From: Brachypodium distachyon
Lineage: Eukaryota; Streptophyta; Magnoliopsida; Poales; Poaceae
DNA length: 64,000 bases
NCBI RefSeq assembly: GCF_000005505.3
Contig: NC_016132.3
Coordinates: 36,656,914 to 36,720,913 of the forward strand
Reading direction: 5' to 3'
Below are positions 22,040 through 32,672 of this stretch, piece after piece (the stretch's first letter is position 1; the number at the start of each line of letters is the position of its first letter). Made by a program: the position numbers and the translations under genes. Under the pieces are notes generated by a model that was given only the letters and a program-made list of their open reading frames with translations, ran no database searches and was not told the DNA's origin.

Positions 22040-25000
22040 CTAGTCACCTTCACCGTCATTGTCTACTTCCGTGCCCGAAGAATCGGTATACCGTATCACG
22101 AAATCACTTGTGTCCCCGCCAGCTTCTTGGAAAAACTCGTCGCCAGGCTCTCGTTGCGGCAGATAATCTTGGTCGTTTGGTTCTGGTAGTTTATCATGTG
22201 GCTGCACGTGGTACACGACATCCAAACCCTGAAGGCGAGCCACTTTAGTGCACGGGTACGGGAGGAAATAAACTTGTGTGGCTTGTTGATCCACAATATA
22301 TACATCCTCGCATTCAAAGACACTGTCTCGTTTTACTTCGACTAGGTCAATTGTGTCATCCTTGTTAACGTGTTTCGGATCGATCCAACGGCATTTGAAT
22401 ACAACGACCTTTGGAGGTTTGGGTCCGCGGTATTGTAGTTCGTATATCTCCTCAACCCTGCCGTAGAAGTCATCTCCACTGCATTCTACGAACACCTCGG
22501 AATTTGTTGAGGTTCGATTGGCCCGACTGAGCTCGTACCCTGTTGTATGGAATCGATATCCATTGACGTTGTAGGATTTGAATGAACCGACCTTGACATC
22601 AAAACCATTGGCACTTTGTCTCAATTGGGAGCTCATAGACGCATCTTTGTTAGCCTACAGGTTTAAGCAGAAAAGCATCATGTATTAGTCGCACGCAAGG
22701 CCTGTAGGTTTTGAAACAACTAGGAGCTAAGAAAGAAAGTACTTGATTTTGGAAACACTCAATGAAACCGGATCCGGGGCCATTTGGACCATCTCTAAGA
22801 AGGGCATCATGTTCTAGAGGATCGGGTTTTCTTGTTCGCTTCCAGTTGAGTTGAGTGAATGTGCTGACGCAATGAGAATAAGATGAGTTAGAGACAAACT
22901 TGTGATCAATTGCAAAGAGAAATTATTTACTGGGCACTTACTTGATGTACGGCTGGACTTTGTCGAGGTTGTTCAAGATATATAACGTAAGGGATCGCCA
23001 CTCTTGGTAGGGCATGGTGACTGTTTTCTCGGCTTTAGAAGTTCCAAGTTGCCCTTTGAATAGGCTCAGCTTGGATTCATCTTCAGGGTTGCCAAGATTG
23101 TAGCGGGAGACTGGATTATGCAGCGTGGCAATATCGGAGCTACAGTAACTCGTCGTTGCGTTTGACACTTCCTCGAGACGGCTTGCCTCCCATATGCATG
23201 CTTCAACTTTAGCTTTGTTTTTTACTTTAGCTCGAAGGGTCTTCATAAGTCTCTCGACGGCATACATCCAACGATGTTGCACAGGGCCCCACATCTGTGC
23301 CTCGTACGGGAGGTGGATAATTAGATGTTGCATCGTCACGAACATGCTCGGCGGAAAGATCCTCTCTAGCTTGCATAGCAACACGGGGGCTTGTTTTTCC
23401 ATTTCTTCTAGCAAGGTGGGAGATAGTTCTTTAGCACAAAGCCGGCAGAAGAAATTGCTCAACTCTGCCAACACCCGCCAAATATCCTCCGACACATTGC
23501 CTCGAACCATCACCAGCAGCAAACGCTCAAGCCATATATGATAGTCATGACTCTTGAGGCCGTTGATTCGCATGGTGCCAGGATTAACTCCCCTCTTTAG
23601 ATTAGCTGCATACCCATCAGGAAACTTCAACTCTTTGAATCACAGGAGTACTTCCATCTTTTGGTCTCTGTCAAGAGCGAACGGGGCCTTTGGTCTGATG
23701 TCTGACCTGCCTGGCATGGTCTATCGCAAAGTTTTTCTTGATCTTTTCTAGCCTTCGGATTATCTTTCGTCTTGTCAATAATGTTGAGAATTGTGTTGAA
23801 AAGGGCTTCGGCGACATTCTTTTCGGTGTGCATCACATCAATACAATGTGGAAGAATAATGTCTTTGAAGTAGTGGAGCTCCCAGAACCATGACTTGTGA
23901 GTCCAGTTGTGTGTATCACCATACCCCAGGAACTTGTGAGGTTGTGTCGGGTCGGGCACAAGAGCATCCTTCTCAGCAAGAAGCTCAGAACCAGTGCGAT
24001 AACAGGGTGGCCCTCTTCGACAACCACACCTTTCCTGAAGTTCTTCTTGTCTTCTCTGAACGGATGGTTAGGCGGGAGGAATCGCCTGTGCAGATCGAAG
24101 CAACAATACTTGCGACCATGAGCGAGCCGATAGAACTCCAGATCGATCCTGCAGTGTGGCCACATCAACTTCCCCTGCAAGCCTTTGCCGCAGAGTATAG
24201 ATCCCCCCGGGTGGTCATGAATGGAGAACTGGAACCAGATATCCATCCTAAAGTTTGTCTTAGTAGCTTTGTCGTACACCATGATCCCTTCCCCCCAACC
24301 TCTTTTCAACTCCTCCATCAGGGGCCGCATATACACAATAATGTTCTTCCCTGGATATTCTGGTCCTGGAATTATCAGCGCCAAGAACATGTACTTCCGT
24401 TGCATTATCATTCCGGGAGAGAGATTGAGCGGAATTACAAACACTGGCCAGCAGCTGTATGGGGCACTCGTCATGCCAAATGGATTGAACCCATCAGTTG
24501 CGATGGCAACTCGAACATTCCGAGGCTCCGCGGCTTTCTCCGGATACTTCCGATCAAAATCCTTCCATGCTTCACCATCCGACAGATGTGTCAACATCAG
24601 CCTATGATCCTTGTCGTATTTGTATTTCTTCCCCAGTTTGTGATGCGTCACAGCTTTGCCAGGCACGTCGGATAGCATCATCCGGCCAATTCTTTCTGAG
24701 AATGAAAGCATCCTAAGAACTTTATGGGGTACTTTTGACTTCACCAGACCCTTCCCGTGGTCTACCTCGACATACCTAGAGAAATTGCACTTGGGACAAT
24801 GCTTGGCATCCGCGTATTCTCTGTCAAACACCGTGCACCCATTTTTACATGAATGTAGGCACTGAGCCGGCAACTTAAGTACACTAAGCATTTTGTTCAC
24901 CTCGTACATGCTTTTAGGCAAAAGGTGGCCTTCCGGGAGGAGACTACCGATAACTGCCATCGTCACATCAAACAATTCTCTGCTCAAGTTGAACTGGGTC

Positions 25001-25494
25001 TTCACAGCCATTATTCTAGCAATGGCATCCAGCTTATTGACCTTTGTGTGAGCATGCAGATCTGTGCTTGCCTCCGCCAGCATATCAAGATAGGCCTTAG
25101 AGGTTGCCTCCGGTTCTTCCTCCGTTGGAACGCGTGCTTCCTCCAAGTCATCTACCATGTCCTGGAACCCCGTATCATAGTCGTCCGTGCGCCTTCGCAC
25201 GACCTCCTCTCTTCCTCTATCCTCTTGCTCACCATGGTAGCCCCATTGGGTATAGTTTGGCGTGTACCCGTACAACACCAAGTGATTGCCCATCTCATCC
25301 TTTGTGTGTCGTGTCTTGTTATTGCAACGACTGCAAGGGAACCAAGCACGCTCTTCTCCTCTAGAAAATGCAACCTCTAAGAAATCTGCCGTGTTTTTCA
25401 TCCAATCATCATCCCGGTCTGTCCAACTACGGCTATTTTCGGATACCACATGACACCAAAGGGATACACGGTTTAATAACGCAACTAGCAACAC
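22040..25494 (-). pseudogene. TNP2-type CACTA transposase, frameshifted
   Basis: The catalytic protein of the element. From ATG 25494, residues about 22-90 form a transposase-associated domain (SWTDRDDDWM, FPCSRCNN, YTQWGYHGE). The TNP2 core follows in the same frame, with CPKCNFSRY, HLSDGEAWKDFD, EPRNVRVAIATDGFNPFG, PGMIMQRKYMFLALIIPGP, then DHPGG and the WPHC/GRKYCCFDLHRRFLP region. The frame is lost near 24000, where VVVEEGHPVI should read on as YRTGSELLAEKDALVPDPTQ. It resumes in another frame (23959 downward, HNWTHKSWFWELHYFKD, CIDVMHTEKNV) and shifts again near 23640 into a DUF4218 domain (23630-22938, FPPSMFVTMQHLIIHLPYE). A DUF4216 domain follows at 22636-22040 (FYGRVEEIYELQY, VVVFKCRW). 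Some breaks could be introns, but the first lies inside the conserved core, so I call it disrupted. Confidence 0.82.
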
Positions 25495-25600
25495 AAGTAT
25501 TTAGTTTCGTCAAATTAATTACGTCACATATTTTATTTGTTCACTGAAAAGGGCATGTGCTGAAGTATTCCACTAATAGGTAAGGATAGGTCCTAATCCC

Positions 25601-25809
25601 ACCTGACGGTGTGTAGATTGGGCCATTTCCGTGCTCCAGTCCGGTCCGAGACGAAATTTCGGCAGCACCTCCCCGCTGTTCTCCAAATACACATCTCGAC
25701 AACAAGCCAAGAGAATGTGCATCCGGAGAACAACGGGGAGATGCTACCGAAATCACGTCTCGGACCGGACAAGAGCACGGAAACGAACCCAATCTACACA
25801 CCCTCAGGC
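25601..25809. repeat. About 210 bp foldback just upstream of the TNP2 start
   Basis: CTGACGGTGTGTAGATTGGG at the left is inverted as CCCAATCTACACACCCTCAG at the right. The arms continue through TTTCCGTGCTC, GTCCGGTCCGAGACG and GGCAGCACCTCCCCG with a loop near 25690-25720. It lies about 110 bp upstream of the minus-strand ATG, so it is probably in the promoter or 5' leader and could give hairpin RNA. Confidence 0.75.
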
Positions 25810-26202
25810 TGTCCAAAGACTTGCATATCTATATACATAACCCTTTCGGATGGGAGACGCATAGGGTTACGCGACTTTGACATTTAAACTACAAGTGTCA
25901 TCGGCTCGATGGCTGGGACAAAGCAAAAGGGGAAGGCGAGATAGAGGGAGATGCTCACTGTAGACGAAGTAGTCGAAGTAGACGGACGGCGGCGAGGTTG
26001 GTGTCACTCCTACATGAACCATATAGTTATATAAGAATCATGAATACACACATCCAGCCATCATGCAACTAATAATCATACATGCAAAAGAAACAACTTT
26101 GTACAAATCATATCTTCCCGTAAGCATACATATCAAAGCATTATGCCACATCCATCATTTAACAATGTTTATCACATATATTGCAACAATCTTCTATAAT
26201 GT

Positions 26203-26300
26203 TAAACCCTAAGTAACAGTTATACAAACCCTAAACCCTAACCCTCTAAACCGTAAACCCTAACCCAACCCTTAAACCCTAACCCTATCCTAAACCCTAA
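26203..26300. repeat. Interstitial telomere-like repeat
   Basis: About ten imperfect copies of the plant telomere motif CCCTAAA (as AAACCCTAAACCCTAACCC). It is inside the CACTA element and bounded by duplicated AAACCCTAAGTAACAGTTAT. Confidence 0.8.
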
Positions 26301-26599
26301 GTAACAGTTATACAAACTTAATTACAGTTATGCATACAAATAAAGCTACTATATGCATATAAACTATAAATGCACAAGATATTGAAATGGGCGGCAATTC
26401 ACCGACTGAATCGGGTTGCATTTCCAAATTAGCCAGGATATTGAAATGGGCGGCAATTCAATTTGCACTCCAGAGGGCATCACATAAAAATTAGACAAAA
26501 GCTCATCACAACAATTACCATTACCTTGGACTGCCCCGCCTAGAATCAGAGCCTGCTTCAACTGACCTGCAAATCAACAAAAGAAAGGGTTAGAACAAT

Positions 26600-27120
26600 A
26601 GACGCGTGTGCAGCCAAGAGGGGATTAGGGGTTCGGAAATCCCAAATCCCAAACTAACCTGCAAAGCAACAAGCAAAAAAGAAAGAAAAGAAAACTCACC
26701 AGAGGGGGCCGGCGGGGAGGAGGTTTGGGAGGAGGGAGGACGCGCCGACGGGGAGGAGGGAGGAGGGGCCGGCGGTGGGGGTGGAGAGGAGAGGGGGGCG
26801 GCGGGGAGGAGAGGTGGCCGGGGTGGGGGAGGGGAGGCGGGGCGGCCGGGGAGGCGGCGGGGTGGGGGAGGGGAGGCGGGGTGCCGGGGAGATGGGGGAG
26901 GGAGGCGAGGTGGCCGGCGGTGGGGGTGGGGGGAGTCGTGGGCGGGGAGATGGGGGGGAGTCGGGGGCGGCAGAGAGGGAGGGGGCGGCCAGATCTAGGC
27001 GGATCCGGCCGAGGGGCGAGGGGCGGGGGCGGGGATTGCGGCGGCGGCGGTCAGGCGGGGTCGAGAGCGAGGGGAGAAGAAAAACCGAGAGAGAATGGGG
27101 GGCCGGGGGGGGGGGCGCAG
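26600..27120. other. G-rich low-complexity region of the CACTA element
   Basis: Dense GGGGAGGAGGGAGG and GGCGGGG strings with strong strand bias. Long open frames on both strands are low-complexity artefacts (Gly/Arg or Pro/Ser). It resembles GC-rich 5' ends of grass CACTA genes and includes G-quadruplex-prone runs. Confidence 0.55.
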
Positions 27121-27245
27121 GCCGTTTTTTTTTTAAACACCCTTTGCCGGCGGGCCGACGAAAAGCCGCCGACAAAGAAACCTTTTCCAGCGGCCCCGCC
27201 AAAAGCCGCCCGCAAAGAATTTTTTTCATTTTTTTTCCAGTTTTT

Positions 27246-27840
27246 TTTTAGTTTTTTTTTTTGAGAAATTAGGTACAAGGCAAAGCCGACGAACAAACTA
27301 CACCCGCCAGAGCAAAACCTCCTCCCACTCCAACGATGCCGAATAGGGAGCAGATCCTTTCGCCAGAGGAGGTAGACAGCTAGAATTGGGCTTCTTCGAT
27401 GACCGGAGCAAGGAAGAGGCCGCACTGACAGGTGCAGCTGCAAAATGACGAGCCTGCGCTGCTCAAAGCCGCCATCCCTGGCCAAGCCCAAGCCAGACAC
27501 ACTGCAACAAGCATCATCTGACGCCAGATAAGGGTTCCAAAACAACGCCTCTAAGGAGGAAACGACGTCCAAAGACGCCGCCATTGTCTGGCCGGTCCAA
27601 ATGAACTGAACCTGAGCTTTTACTCGAAGACACCTTAATCGCAAGGGGTGGGATGTGTTGAAGCTGCACGATGACGCCTTCAAGAAGGAAGCGACGTCCG
27701 AGGACGCCGTCATCACCGGCACCGACAAGGCCGGTGAAAGGTATTCATCTGCAGCCACCGCATACCTACCGCGGACAAATAAAGCCAGCGTCGCAGCAAG
27801 CCAAAGGCCATGAAGCCAGACCATAGGCCACCACGCACCC
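27246..27840 (-). mobile_element. Probable LINE 3' end inserted in the CACTA element
   Basis: On the minus strand this block ends with TTGTACCTAATTTCTC followed by an A-run (T-run at about 27250-27262). It contains GGTGTCTTCGAGTAAAAGC- and GACGCCTTC-type strings that I associate with grass LINE 3' regions, and repeated ACGTC blocks. No reverse transcriptase domain remains. Target duplications were not found, so the call is tentative. Confidence 0.4.
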
Positions 27841-27844
27841 CCAC

Positions 27845-28700
27845 ACCTCAGATATTTGGATTGTGTTTTCCTCTTAACACCATCTTTATGTACACATTTG
27901 ATGACATCATCCAAGATTCCAAGTTCTCTAGACCATCCGTCGTGTGATTTGAGGCATCGCCCCCTCCTGCGGGCCTCGTGGCGTCTACGGGGTAGCTTTT
28001 CACCAAAACTTGTGTTCTCAAGTCACTTTACTCTACCTTTGTGTTGTACTAGCACATGGGGACATGAAAAACCAAAAATCTACCCAAGTCCTCAAAGGAT
28101 TCTGCTCCGTCCGTCCGAATTGCGACTCCCCCCCCCCCCCCCCCGTAAGTACGGAACGTTCGTGCGGGTTAGTCTAGTTTGTGAAGGAAGTGCAACCTCA
28201 GATGCTTGGATTGTGTTTTTCCTCTTAACACCATCTCTATGTACCCATTTGATGACATCATCCAAAATTTCAAGTTCTCTAGACCATCCGTCGTGTGATT
28301 TGAGGCATCGCCCCCTCCTGCGGGCCTCGTGGTGTCTACGGGGTAGCTTTTCACCAAAACATTGGTTTTCCTGATGTTTTTCTATTACTTAGTGTTCTAT
28401 TGGCACATGGGCACATGTAAAACAAAAAATCTACCCCAAGCCCTCACAAAATTCTTCTCCCTCAGTCCGAAATGCGTGTTTTCCTCACTCTAGGGCTTGG
28501 GTTTGAATGTTTCTTAGTGTTTTGTTACTAGCTTTTCACCAAAACTTGAATTTTCATGTCACTTTACTATATCATAGTGTTGAATTACGACATGTCAACA
28601 TGAAAAAGCAAACATCTACCCCATGGACCGACTAAATTATGTCCTGTCGGTCTGAATTGAGACTTTTCCCCTCAAGTGTGGAACATTCATGCCCATTCGC
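27845..28700. repeat. About 340 bp tandem repeats near the CACTA right end
   Basis: The unit starting CTCAGATATTTGGATTGTG (27847) recurs at 28198 and partially near 28500. Both full copies share GATGACATCATCCAA, GTTCTCTAGACCATCCGTCG, GGCATCGCCCCCTCCTGCGG and TAGCTTTTCACCAAAAC. A 17-base C run lies at 28128-28144. Non-coding; the frames seen are shadows. Confidence 0.75.
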
Positions 28701-28989
28701 TAGTATTGTTTGCAAAGGAAGTGTCACATCAGGGCTATCGATTTGATTTTACCATTAACACACCCTTCATTTACATATACATGGCACACCATGCACAAGG
28801 GGAAAGCCGGGAAACAATTCGTTTTGTCATTTCATGCGTCGATGAACCGATCGTAACCAATTAACTCGATCACGGCCATCGGCAAAGAGTAATTAGTTCT
28901 CTTTATTTTATAAGTGCAAATTGGGTTCAATCAAAACAACAATATATTGCTCTATGTGTTTACAATATGGTTGATTTACATCACAAACA

Positions 28990-29530
28990 ATAAAAAAGGA
29001 AAAAAAAACCTTTGCCGGCGGCCTTTTTTCGGGGCCGCCGGCAAATGGTTAATTTTTTTTGAAAAAATAAAAAAAAGGCCTTTGCCGGCGGCAGGTTCCT
29101 TTTTTTTTCTCCCGGATAAATTCGAACGGGAGACATTTGGGAAACAATAAAAATAAAAATGGCCTTTGCCGGCGGCCTTTTCTCGGGACCGCCGGCAAAG
29201 GGTTATTTCTTTTTAAAAAAAATTCGTGCGCGCGCGTCCAAATTCGAATGTGGTGGGGGCGGGAAAAACGAGTATCTTTGCCATCGGCTTTTTTTTAGTG
29301 GCCGCCGGCAAAAATAGTTTTTGTTTTCTCCCACCGCCGGCCGTTTCGCCCACCGTTAACCTCGCACGCGGCCCACGTGCAGGGGCTCTTTGCCGGTGGC
29401 CGTCATTTGCCGACGGCTTTTCGGAGAATTTGCCGGCGGCTGATCCTTTGCCGGCGGCTTTTCTCGGGGCCACCGGCAAAGGTCCTCTTTGCTGGCGGGC
29501 CGATAGAAAGCTGCCGGCAACGGCCGGTTT
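28990..29530. repeat. Right TTTGCCGG subterminal array
   Basis: Repeated CCTTTGCCGGCGGCC/GGGCCGCCGGCAAA pairs in both orientations, mirroring the left array. Two more copies at 27141-27215 are separated from it by the LINE-like insert and the 340 bp repeats. Confidence 0.9.
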
Positions 29531-30001
29531 TCCCGTAGTGTGTCCCCCAAAGCTGGAGCTATAGAGTTTAGAGTACACACTTCGAACAAATTCTTCAAGC
29601 TGTTCCAGCTGACCTCTTAATTAAATTATGACTATATCAACAGCCAACAAGCTTCCAATCCGTGCCTTTGCAGATTGATATGCTCTATACATGTAGGCCC
29701 TATGAGCACTGAAGTTTGTATCTGCCCTATATACATGGAGATATATTCTGCCTACACTTCCACGGTTGTACCATATGAATGTTTTCAAATGGAACACGCT
29801 ATCATTTTTAGACGAGCAAAAAGTTGTTGGCGAATCACTTTGGTTCCAAACGCATGTAATACTTGATGGATGGAGTCAAGTCTTCCGGTCAGGAAGAAGA
29901 CGATACCTGATACACACCGTTCCTTTGCACTTGCAGCATACGTGGTCATGTGGCATCCACATTCACATCCACTCACACATACATAAATAAAATATTCGTA
30001 G

Positions 30002-30079
30002 TACTAACCGTTTCATATTAAGTGACTCAAATTTATTTAAATATTGTACTAAGTCACTTAATATGGGACGAAGAGAGTA
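30002..30079. mobile_element. Short Stowaway-type MITE
   Basis: TACTAACCGTTTCATATTAAGTGACT and inverted AGTCACTTAATATGGGACG...AGAGAGTA form nearly the whole 78 bp element, with TA borders. Confidence 0.72.
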
Positions 30080-30479
30080 ATAAAACTGCAATGATACTGA
30101 AATTATTTCTCTGTCTCCTCCTGGGAGATTCAAATCGGATGAGGGTAAATGAGGGGCGGAACTAGCACCAAGGCATTCGATTGTCTTCTCCTTAAACACC
30201 AGAGTTCCCGTCAAGTGAACTCCATTTTTTGAACGCCTCCACCGTTTGAAATCCGGATGATAAAATACCTTATCAAAAATCCCATCATTACAACGGAACA
30301 TAATCAGATAGGATAGTACGTAGCTAGCAAGCAAAAACTCTAGAGAGGCAAAACAGAGGAATCCTAGAGGAAAAGAAAGAAGAGTTAATTTATCTATGCC
30401 ACTGAAGTTCGTTTTTCCGTTTCAGATTGTTAATCACAGAGGCAGTTGATATATATTTCTGATAAAAGTGCATTTAAAC

Positions 30480-30757
30480 TAGGATGGAATAGGGAGCGAA
30501 CATTCGCTCTGGGTAAAGTTGCCAGCCTCGCAGAACTAAAGTTGCCACCGTCACAGACTAAAATTGCCGGCCTTACAGAACTAAAGTTGCCATCTCACGC
30601 AATTAAACGTTCGCTCTCTGGTCTTCTAGCGTGACGAGACAAAGTTGCCACCCGTATGGAACTAAAGTTGCCACCTCCACAAAGACACGTGGCACGATTC
30701 CAACCATAATCTTTCCGATCGAATGGCCAATATAGTGTTCGCTCATTATAAATCCTG
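30480..30757. mobile_element. 278 bp TIR element with internal AAAGTTGCCA repeats, TSD TTTAAAC
   Basis: The ends TAGGATGGAATAGGGAGCGAAC and (inverted) CAGGATTTATAATGAGCGAAC match imperfectly. TTTAAAC flanks both sides exactly (30473-30479 and 30758-30764). The interior has six roughly 22 bp copies around AAAGTTGCCA(C/T/G)C. Superfamily not determined. Confidence 0.62.
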
Positions 30758-32247
30758 TTTAAACTAAGTACTAGCAGCATTACCTCGAAGTAGCTTGGAA
30801 TCTCTCCTATCCTATTCCTGCCTGATTAGTTTGGCAACGGAATCTGATTAGCCGCAACAACAATAACTATCATGCGATTTTTCGTGGCTCGTGGTTTGCA
30901 TGCTTAATAAATTAACACATGATCTATGACACCCACTGATTAAGAATCTAGGTAATGAGACGAGGAACAGAGAGATGCAATGCAATCAGTCGTGTTCTAA
31001 ACGAGACTTGGAACTTTCCAGTTAATTAACCTACCCACCTACCAAACAAAATTAAGATAATCAAAGGCAGCTCCAGTCCACTGAGCTAGCTCCATCGCTA
31101 GAGATCAGGCTTCCTCTTGATTCGATCCCCTTTCTCCTCCGGCCAGCTTGCATCTCCCGATTGATACATTTTGCAATTAGCATTTGGCGTACGGAGCCAG
31201 ACCATATGGAGCAATCGGGTCAATTTCGCTGTCGACACGTGTATGTGTAGCCGGGTTCTCGTGCTCTCGTGGAGGTTCGTAGAGGGCTCGTATCTTTCGA
31301 GTAGAATCACGTTTGGACACCGTTACAGATTCCACAACAAGGCGAAGATGCCACCAACAGCCAACGGTGGAAACTTAAAGTACGGAAATGAAAAGATACT
31401 ACTCTTTCCATTCTTTTTATTATAATATATTCTAGGTTTGTCATAAATTGGATTTATTTAAGTTCGAAACAAAGTTTTCGAAAAATATACTCTGTGACAA
31501 TTTCGCACAGATGTCGACCGAATAAGAAGAAATTAACATGGAAAATACAAAATATTTTAAAAAATAGAAAATTAGTCAAAAAAAAAGTTAAACCTCTAGG
31601 AGTTTTAAAAATGCAAAGCCTTCACTAGAAATTTAGAAAAATTAACTCAAATGGTTTCCTTTTCTATATTTTACATTTTATTTTTCAATTTCTTAGAATT
31701 TTTAGAAATATATTAGTTTCTAGATTTATTGGTTTTCTTCCCAAACTTCTTACTTATTTTCTTGTAAATTTCATTCAAAACAAATTCTTATTTGCTTATA
31801 AAAATGTCCAATTAACCTCATTTTCCACATATTTCCTAGAAAATGATGACTTTTAAACATGGTTTCCCTAATTTTTTATTATCCCTATGTCTGTTTCAAA
31901 AAAAAAATGTGCACGTGTTAGCTGGGTTAATTACCTTGAATATATTCAGTCTTGAAGCTCCAACGCAAAATTCTTTCTTTTATTCAGGAAATTAATCAAC
32001 GTTGTAACAAACTAAAAATATGAACGAGTTTAAAAACAAAAAAAGTCTGAGCGAGTGAGAGCGGGATATTTGTTTGTGCTATCATATCTTACAAAAGAGC
32101 TCTCAACTACCACGCCGAGACCAGAGAGATCAATGGTAATAGATTATGATTATGTCCCTACAGCTTCCACTACTGACCATTCCAGACACTCAGACAGCAT
32201 CACAGCAAGCAGCGAGGACACTGGACACCTGCTGCTTGCTCCTGGAG

Positions 32248-32261
32248 CCTATAAATGGAGG
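32248..32261 (+). promoter_or_regulatory. TATA core promoter of G3
   Basis: CCTATAAATGGAGG, TATAAAT at 32250-32256, 141 bp before the ATG. Identical to G2 over 14 bases. Confidence 0.8.
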
Positions 32262-32390
32262 TCCCATCACCCAAACCTTGGAAGCCAGCATCCAGCAAGC
32301 TCAACCAACACACATCAACCTCAGCTCTATCCTCCTCACCCTCTCCGGCAAATCCGGTCCCACCAGAAAAGCACAAGAGCTAGCTAGCAT

Positions 32391-32672
32391 ATGCCTCCTT
32401 GGGGCGCCATGGCCGCCGGCGCCGGCGCCGGGAACGGCGAGGTGAGCGTGGAGAAGGTGGACAGGATCGGCTACGTGTACAACGCCGTGACCAGGCCTTC
32501 GGTTTACGGGAACCCGAGGCCGGCGACGGTGACGAAGAAGCTCGCCGCCGCCAACGTCGCCATCTCCAGGAAGAACAGCGGCACGACGCTCATACGCGGC
32601 GGCGTCGCCTCGCCCGAGGACATCGAGGAGTACATCGCCAAGAAGAAGTGGGAGTTCCTCCACGGCGTCTAG
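32391..32672 (+). CDS. G3: 93 aa member of the KV-DRI small-protein family
   Basis: Intronless, GC-rich, function unknown. A short Ala/Gly leader precedes the core EVSVEKVDRI (residues 17-26), then GYVYNAVTRPSVYGNP, which links G1 (HAYNVVSRPSAVYRA) and G2 (PSAYANP). A basic linker (TKKLAAANVAISRKN) follows, then a short Thr/Gly-rich stretch absent from G2, and a C-terminal charged segment DIEEYIAKKKWEFLHGV (residues 77-93). ATG 32391 is taken as the start; an in-frame ATG 18 bases downstream (residue 7) is an alternative that would keep every conserved motif. The protein lacks the MFGW leader of G4-G6. It has no signal peptide or membrane helix. It is the first member right of the large CACTA insertion. 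Confidence 0.8.
   Translation: MPPWGAMAAGAGAGNGEVSVEKVDRIGYVYNAVTRPSVYGNPRPATVTKKLAAANVAISRKNSGTTLIRGGVASPEDIEEYIAKKKWEFLHGV

Larger units (their letters stand above)
17601..29540 (-). mobile_element. CACTA (En/Spm) transposon, 11.9 kb, TSD TGT
   Basis: Begins CACTACGGGAGAAAGT and ends with the inverted TTTTCCCGTAGTG. The 3 bp TGT duplication at 17598-17600 and 29541-29543 confirms both ends. Both subterminal regions are packed with TTTGCCGGCGGCC and its complement GGCCGCCGGCAAA. Inside, on the minus strand, lie the two genes usual for autonomous elements: a TNP2-type transposase (25494-22040) and a PTTA/TNPA-type gene (21577-19305). Both carry lesions, so it is probably immobile unless helped in trans. 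The interior also contains its own repeats, a telomere-like stretch, a long foldback near the transposase start, and a probable LINE insertion. Confidence 0.93.
29544..32247. other. Intergenic between the CACTA element and G3, no gene
   Basis: 29575-30450 resembles the 16500-17070 block on the other side of the element and may be a decayed gene-flank duplicate. Two MITEs lie within (30002-30079, 30480-30757). 31400-32040 is very AT-rich. The last 150 bases are the G3 promoter, with CAGCAAGCAGCGAGGACACTG just upstream of the TATA box. Confidence 0.45.

Noticed and set aside
26606..27914. Gly/Arg- and Pro-rich frames in the right half of the large CACTA element
   Set aside because: Low-complexity translations of a G-rich tract and of LINE-like non-coding sequence.
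28310..28340. GGGCCTCGTGG as a possible miR820-related site
   Set aside because: Only about ten bases agree with the miRNA as I remember it, and there is no matching hairpin.
32301..32663. Reverse-strand 120 aa frame over G3 and similar ones over G4-G6
   Set aside because: Antisense shadows of GC-rich coding sequence; similar to each other only because the sense genes are.
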